Below are positions 57,484 to 64,000 of a stretch of 64,000 nucleotides of DNA, piece by piece. Made by a program: the position numbers and the translations under genes. Source of the stretch: Juglans regia (taxonomy: Eukaryota > Streptophyta > Magnoliopsida > Fagales > Juglandaceae); the NCBI RefSeq assembly GCF_001411555.2, contig NC_049904.1, positions 25,991,370-26,055,369 on the forward strand, read 5' to 3'. The notes below the pieces were generated by a model. That model ran no database searches and was not told the DNA's origin. It saw only the letters and a program-made list of their open reading frames with translations. Positions within the stretch are counted from its first letter, which is position 1. Each line of letters opens with the position of its first letter.

Positions 57484-59925
57484 GGTTTGTCTCGGAGTGA
57501 CTGGAAGCTTTACAATGGTGGGATAGAGAAAGAAAAAGCTAAAGGGTGGGATCTGTAATAGAAACTATTATTTTATTTTAAGGAAAAATATTTTAAAAAT
57601 CGCGTTCCCAATATATATTAAAAACAAAATACACGTGGCGCGCATCGAGGCTGTTCTTCGTTAATTATTGCAATATTATAATTCAAAGTAAATACTAAGG
57701 TCTTGTCCCTGTAGACTGTAATCGGGTATTCTCTTATATTTTTGATATTTTTATATTACTTAAATATAATTTTTTTTATTTTTTTCTAATTATTATCTAA
57801 TTATACATATAAAATTTAAAATAAAACATAAAAAATAATACAATTTTTTTAAAAATTTAAAATAAAAATCATATTAAAAAATCATATAAAAATAATATTT
57901 TAATTTTTTAATATTTTAATTTAATTTTTTCTCACATTTTTAAAATCTAAAAATATTCTAAATGTTAAAACGAGTCCTAAATATAAATATATAATTTGAA
58001 CGTAAAATTTTATATTATATTGTATTGTATTTTAACGTGATCCATTATATTATAAAATTTTTTATCTATAAAATAAATATGAGGTATTATCTTAAACTAA
58101 TATATAAATTTTATATATAATTTTCAAAGAGCAATAGCTTGATATCATGACCATTTATAAGAAGTCTAACTAACAATAGTTATAATGGTTTTTTGAGAAC
58201 ATATGAATAAAATTAAGAGCTATTTTATTCATCATTTATATATTATATATTTTATAATAAAAAAATAAAAAATAAAAAATAAAATTTTGGTTTGTATATA
58301 TTAAATTATTCAATGTTTGTTTACCCCTCATGTTTTGGTCTCTTGTGTTTGTTAATAATATCCATATATTTAAGAATTGTCGACTTCAGAATAAGCTTTT
58401 AATAATATTACATGAAATGATATTTACAGTTAGTCGTGAGTATATAAGTATCGTGTGATCATTTTAAAAATAATGAATAAATATATAATTTATATAAAAA
58501 AAATTAATTTTTTAATAATAAATTTTATTTTTTTAAAATAATTATATAATATTTATACATTTTATAATTTTATATAGCGGTACTATAGTATTAATGAAAT
58601 TGCTGAGCCCAAGAAAAGGATGGTTCAGAGAATAGCTGTCAGAAGAGCGGTCCAATTCACATGAAATTGAAGTAAATGTGCAATTAATGAATGGCTGAAA
58701 GAGAAGGAGGCCTCACAATTTTCTATGTCAATTTAACATGGGATAGATTTATTTATTTATTTTTGTAAATGTCTATTAACATAAAACCTCGTTTTAATTA
58801 ACAAAAATCCAATTGAAATAGAAAGTCAACAACACTAGCATTTATCAAATTATAAAATTAATTTTAAAATATAGATTCTACAAATACACTTTTAATAATA
58901 TTAAAACACATGTTTTATTAAATTTAAAATGATAAATAAATAATGTGACACAATTTTATCGATCACTTGTATCCTAATTCAAATATAAATAATTATATTT
59001 TCAAGTTGATATATAGAATATATCATCTACATCACTTAAATGGTAATATTTTATTTATAAGATTTAATTTTAAATTTTAAATTTTAAATAAAATTATATA
59101 ATATAAATATTTTATTCGGTATGTTCTGTACATCAATTTAAAAATAAAATAATTTTTTAAATATATATTATAAAATAAATTTATTAAAATCGAAACGAAA
59201 AAATAGATGATGTAATACAATTTTGCTAATTGCAAATTAATTATAAAATTCCTCAATTTTCTTTTTTAGTTTTATTTTTCCATCTTTAATTAGGAAGGGC
59301 TGAGGAATAGTATACCCTGTCATGACGTAAGAATGAGTTCATTCAAGACTGAATAGATATCCATTTTATTTTATTTTTATAAAATATTATTTTTATTTTT
59401 TATTTTTTGTTCTGTAGAAGCTGATGCATGCCGCCCACGACACCAACTTCCATGTTGTCACCGAAAGACAACATAAGTTGTGTTTGTGAATGAGTATTTC
59501 GCAGGAAGTGGCAAACACATTAAAAATAAATAAATAATTCTACTTACATCTTTTCATACACCATATTTCTTTTAATTATTTTTTTTTATAATAAATATAG
59601 AGTGGGGTTACTATGCTGCCTCACTCTTACCGCTTGGCATACCGTCCAGTGGTTTTTTTTTTTAAATTTTTTAAATATATTTAAATATTTTAAAAAAAAT
59701 AAAAAAATACATCAATATATTTAAAATCACTTCCTTAATTATTAAGTAAAAAAATAAAAAAATTTTACCAACGAATCAAAAAGAGCAATCACAATGGGGC
59801 GGCATATTAGTTTTACTCATAAATATATGATGTATGATGTGTGTAATATAACAATTCAATTAACTTATCAGAATTAAAATAAAAATAAAAATAGTTAAAT
59901 ATATAAAGTGTGTAATATAAGATGG
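57480..59925. other. AT-rich intergenic DNA
   Basis: Very AT-rich with many short A/T runs. No gene, LTR or clear inverted-repeat element was recognised. Confidence 0.5.
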
Positions 59926-59929
59926 AGTT

Positions 59930-60115
59930 TGAATAATGAGAAGAGATGATTTTAGATGGAAATTAAAAATTAAATAAAATATTATTTTTTAATATTATTA
60001 TTATTTTAAAATTAAAAATTTTAAATTTTTTATTATATTTTATATAAAAATTTAAAAAAATTATAATAATAACATAAAATAAAACGACACGAATCAAACT
60101 GGGTTAGATCTTGCT
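59930..60115. repeat. AT-rich MITE-like element
   Basis: GATGGAAATTAAAAATTAAA, ATATTATTATTATTTT, TTTATTATATTTTATAT and a right end near GAATCAAACTGGG. It shares its word order with 60860-61035 and 24145-24295. Termini are decayed. Confidence 0.5.
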
Positions 60116-60859
60116 ATTGTTCTGACATATGTATTATAATGACGTTGACAATGATGATGACCCTGAAACTCCCCTTTTTTATTGACAACATTATTAGTGC
60201 CATTTTAAAATTAATAATATGTTCTTTAACTCAATAATTTCCTTTTTGACTTTTTTTTTCAGTGGCAAATTCATGATAGAACATCGAGTTTGACCACCTA
60301 AAAGGTTCATAAAAGACATAATTAGTTGGTTCCCATAATTCAATCTTTCTAAAGTTAAAAGGAAAGTCAAAACCTCGTAAATTCTTTTTTTATCTAAAAT
60401 TTATATTTTTAAAGTAATATAATAAAAAGATAAACATAAAGAAATAGGTCAAATATTTTGTAGTATTTCTTTTTAATTTAGATTTTAAATTTTTATTATT
60501 TTTAATAATTGATATATTATAAATATGGTTATGTAAGAAGAATGATAAGTATAAATAGTATTTATTTTATTTTATTTATATAAATATATATATTTATATA
60601 TTTCGATTCTCGAGAGGCGAAATAGCTCTCAGAAAAGTGAAAAGAAAACGAGTGGAATTAATATCTACTGCACCCAAAAAGTAGAAAGTTGTCAACCTCT
60701 GGTTTATCTGCCTGTGCATTATTACGTACGTGCTTAGCCCCACGCATCATGCGCATGCTTGGCTTGCACAGACCTTAAAATTGAGTGCACTTAATTGCTC
60801 CATGGTCCCTTCTCATCCTTTCCCGCTGCGTACACCCGCAATAAATATCATTATAACAC

Positions 60860-61035
60860 GAGATGGACGAGGTTTGATAAAAATTAAAAATTAAATAAAA
60901 TATTATTTTTAATATTATTATTATTATAATATTTAAAAAAATTAAATTATTTATTATATTTTTATAATAATTTAAAAAAATTATAATGATAAGATAAGGT
61001 AAAATAAAATATTTTTATTATCCAAACAGAGCCAA
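60860..61035. repeat. AT-rich MITE-like element, related copy
   Basis: GAGATGGACGAGGTTTGATA, AAATAAAATATTATTTTTAA, TTTATTATATTTTTATAA, ending TATCCAAACAGAGCC. The terminal TTATCCAAACAGAG resembles the ends of the kinase-intron elements and of 24145-24295. Confidence 0.55.
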
Positions 61036-61200
61036 GTGTTTTATCTATAAAAATAAATTTATAAATTGACATGTTTTTTATACATTAAATTTATTTTATA
61101 ATAAAAATAATTTTATAATCTAACATACTACATAAAAATACGTTAGTCTATAAATTTATTTTGATATAATTATTTTATGACTAAAACATTTTTCCACAAA
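61036..61200. repeat. Foldback-like AT-rich element
   Basis: AATAAATTTATAAATTGACA at 61052-61071 is roughly mirrored by TACGTTAGTCTATAAATTTA at ~61140-61159, with AATCTAACATACTACAT between. Wording is close to the ERD2 intron foldback element (TAACGTATCAC), so it is probably the same family, decayed. Confidence 0.45.
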
Positions 61201-61879
61201 GAAATCGTAGTTTTGGATGGGAGGAAAGCACTACAATTTTATGAAACCGATTGGAACAAACCATTAATTTAGTACATGACCATATATAGTGCCAAAAAAC
61301 TCGTTTTTACCTATTTATCTTTTTAATCGTAATTGGTATCCAAAACAAATTTGGGAATATTGCCAAAAAAAAAAAAGAAGGAAAGAAAAAATGGCAAATT
61401 TGTAGCTCAACCCAAAATCCTAAAAATGGGAAGCAATATGAGGAGCTTGATAGCTAATGGGTTGTGAAAGTGATCCAAAGATCTTAGTGAATGAGACGCA
61501 AGGCTTGCTATGATTATATGCTTGGCTGACACCCTGCATCGACTTCAATATGACATGCAAACCAAGCAACAAAGAGATGAAATAAGAGAGCAAATCTTCT
61601 AGACTGCTACCCCATATATTCCAATATGATGCTTGGATTGCGACACTCTGAACTCTAACCCTAACATCTTTTGTTTTCGACAAAAGCATTGTTGTCAACT
61701 TTTTTTCAACACAGAGATCAAACTAGAAAGAAATGATCTATTTACAAGTCACTTTACTTTTTCGTGGGACTCAAATAGTCATAAAATGTTCCGAGTCATT
61801 ATATTTTTCATCCTAGTGGATGTGTAGACTTCCATATTAGCAATGTGTTTGATGTATTAAATAAGTTAGCAAATAAATG
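61201..61879. other. Intergenic DNA, nothing recognised
   Basis: A minus-strand frame at 61420-61698 has no recognisable motif, start context or splice-linked neighbours. No element ends were seen. Confidence 0.4.
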
Positions 61880-62516
61880 AGGACTGCTAGAGACACAAAT
61901 GGATCATACACACTAATGTAACACACTATCAGTGCCCCGTGTCCTTTTTCTTTTTTCTTTTTTCTTTCTCTCTTTTATCCCCCCCCTCTCCCTCCCCACC
62001 CCCTCAGCTCCGACGCCCACCACCATCTCCGTCGTCTAACACAAACTCACAATCCAACCACAATCAAATCATAATCCATTCAAAATTACAATGAAACCCA
62101 CTCTCAAACCCACCGCCCACCACAAACCCACAATCAAACCACAATCCGTTGTCGGTGGTATTGGGTTGACGTCAAAAAGACATCGGCAGCACTGGGAGGG
62201 TCACGATTAGGGGCTGACAGTGAGGAGAGTGGCAGAGGAGGGGGCTTCCGTGCGAAAATAAACAAAGAGGGAGGGGAGAATGGCGGAGAGGGGGGAGAGT
62301 GGCGGAGGGGCCATCGTAAGGGAAAATGGGAGAGGAGGGGAGAGGCACGTGGAGAAGGGGAGAAGGAAGAAAAAAAGAGAAAAAAAGAAAAAGAAAAAAG
62401 AGGGAGGAGATGTTGGGGAGTAGGGCAAAAAAGAGAGAAAAAAAATGACACGTGATAGTGTGTCACATCAATTTGTGGTATCTCTTCGTGGGATCCCTTT
62501 GTTTCTATAATGTTTT
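61880..62516. mobile_element. Long-TIR MITE-like element with pyrimidine-rich core
   Basis: The left end (61883-61947: GCTAGAGACACAAATGGATC ... AACACACTATCAGTG) is the imperfect reverse complement of the right end (62447-62515: CACGTGATAGTGTGTCACAT ... GGGATCCCTTTGTTTCTATA), giving TIRs of about 65 bp. The core is C/T-rich on the left and G/A-rich on the right, so it is also partly self-complementary. No transposase. Minus-strand frames at 62134-62466 are composition artefacts. Confidence 0.65.
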
Positions 62517-62995
62517 CCCAAATAAATTGTTCAAAAATATATATCTACCCCTTTAGTTTTGACCTTTTTTTTTTAGCACAGTCATACACGTGTGTATGCC
62601 AAATTTAGAGTATGATACCCATCAAAATTAGAATTGAATTAATTGGTCCATAAAAATAAATTATTTGATTCTTCTTAACCCCGAACTCATTTAAATAACC
62701 AAAAGGGTAACACTGATCATCTTATTTATTCCCTCTTTCCATTTTGTAACATTTGATTGCCATGAACCGTGATGAATATTTTTTTCTTGAAAAGCCCAAA
62801 CTATGCTATATTAGGTGGCTTTGAAAAGTCACTATTTTTTTGGCAAAAAATATTAGATTTATTTATTAATATTTTGTTTAAAATATATGTTTTTCTTAAC
62901 TTACTACTTGATGTCGAACAAAAGAATAGAAATTGTCACAAAATCCAGTATGGATATATATTACCATTGTTGAGGTTGTGTTCGTAGCCCAAGCA
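62517..62995. other. AT-rich intergenic DNA
   Basis: Nothing recognised. Confidence 0.4.
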
Positions 62996-64000
62996 GTGTC
63001 ATAGTTGTCAATCCTACTCCACCTGCAACAAGGAGGGAGAATGGACTCCGGTGGCTACCGGGGTCACTTCGATGCCAAAGTTAGTGATGCATATGAGTTT
63101 TACAGGAAAAGCTTAAGGAACTAGAGATGATGGTAAAAAGTCTAGAGAGCCTTCCCGTGGGAGGGATGACTGTTATTTATACATGATTCAGACACTTATG
63201 CCAAGGGAGGTTGTGGGGTGCTAAGTCGTGCCTGACCTGACACCACTCCTCCCTGCTGTGACAGTGTGTCAGTCTGTGGCTCAAATTGCCACTGGAAGTC
63301 GTAGCATGTCAGGTCGTTCGTACTCTGACAGTGCACCGTTGCGTGCCACACATTGACTATGACATGCCTTAGGTCTGACGTGCCCACGATCGAGCACGTC
63401 CTACCGTCTGCATATCGTAGGGTAGTTCGCATGGTGCCTCGAAGTAGGGCTCGATAGGTCACCGAGCCCCGAGACGGGACTCTTGGCTTATCTGAGCCTG
63501 GTGCCAAAGCTGTCCAGATATGTTTGTCGTTATGGGCCTGATGTGGGGTCTCTCAGTCTGGGCTTTGAGCCCATGTCATGGTCTTGTTCGAGGGTCTGGG
63601 ATTCCCGTAGCTCTTTAGGCCTGGGCTTTACTGAGATGGTCATCCCACCCTCACAGTACCCTGCGAATTCCTATCGCAGGTATGTGTTGGGAATTCAAAA
63701 CACTCACAATAATGGTTGCCTGCCGGTTGAGTTTCTCGAGGTCACTAGTTTGGTTTCTGCCATTTCGGATTCCCGAGGCCACTCGCACGTTCAATGAATG
63801 CCCCTCCTCGTTTCCTGCAGTCGTCCCTTCTCCCGATGATTGATTGGATGTGCTAGCTGTCTTACTTCACGTCCTGGGACCTCATTGGTCTATGCCGCCC
63901 ACTCTCCTGACACGACAACTACCATGCATATTGTCGCTTCGGTTACTGGGTGCCGCGTGGCGTTTGCCAACCTCATTACTATTAGGACTGCTTTGTTTCC
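62996..64000. mobile_element. Probable LTR-retrotransposon fragment
   Basis: Markedly higher GC than its left flank. It contains CACCTGCAACAAGGAGGGAG, CTCCGGTGGCTACCGGGG and TCGATGCCAAAGTTAGTG, wording I associate with long gypsy LTRs of woody eudicots. The CTGCAACAA ... GATGCCAAAGTTAG pair recurs at 12483-12543. No protein domain was found. It runs off the window edge, so ends cannot be judged. Confidence 0.4.

Noticed and set aside
62134..62466. Phe/Ser/Pro-rich minus-strand frame
   Set aside because: Composition artefact of the purine/pyrimidine core of a MITE-like element.

Overview
The window reads as nuclear DNA of a woody eudicot plant. It is AT-rich and gene-poor: three intron-containing protein genes are separated by nested LTR retrotransposons, MITE-like elements and one large inverted-repeat element. 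Several AT-rich elements carry short GATGAG or CATCTC runs and TTTGGATG ends. From memory these resemble families abundant in Fagales such as walnut, hickory and oak. That placement is an inference.

Layout. 1-7.0 kb: the 3' part of a decayed Ty3/gypsy element (RNase H/integrase, a 91-bp tandem array, an antisense coiled-coil ORF), interrupted by a 3.5-kb solo-LTR-like insert. 8.1-11.9 kb: a Ty1/copia fragment split by a related 3.1-kb insert with a perfect 5-bp target duplication. 13.3-18.3 kb: a complete but decayed copia element on the minus strand. 19.6-23.9 kb: an intact KDEL-receptor (ERD2) gene, minus strand, six exons, 215 aa. 25.1-27.8 kb: a third TG...CA-bounded insert. 28.9-34.5 kb: a TRIM-like element whose second LTR was hit by a young copia element with identical LTRs. 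35.9-37.6 kb: an intact five-exon SDR-family gene, plus strand, 267 aa. 39.3-50.2 kb: an old minus-strand copia element holding a candidate SINE, a >4.3-kb foldback-type inverted repeat and, in its 5' LTR only, a piece of plastid 16S rDNA. 51.4-57.3 kb: an intact 11-exon CDPK-related kinase gene, minus strand, 613 aa. 57.5-64 kb: AT-rich intergenic DNA with MITE-like elements and an LTR-like fragment.

The three genes are housekeeping or regulatory genes: ER-Golgi retrieval, a Rossmann-fold oxidoreductase-like protein and a membrane-anchored Ser/Thr kinase. They are not an operon and show no shared pathway. The rest of the window is best read as insertion history. Target duplications, LTR divergence and interrupted reading frames give a partial order of events. 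The most unusual structures are the inverted-repeat element at 43985-48325, the plastid rDNA patch at 49234-49677, and a shared antisense splice-donor-like motif in the three solo-LTR-like inserts.

Exon borders were set by eye from GT/AG sites, phase continuity and family knowledge. No alignment or database search was run.
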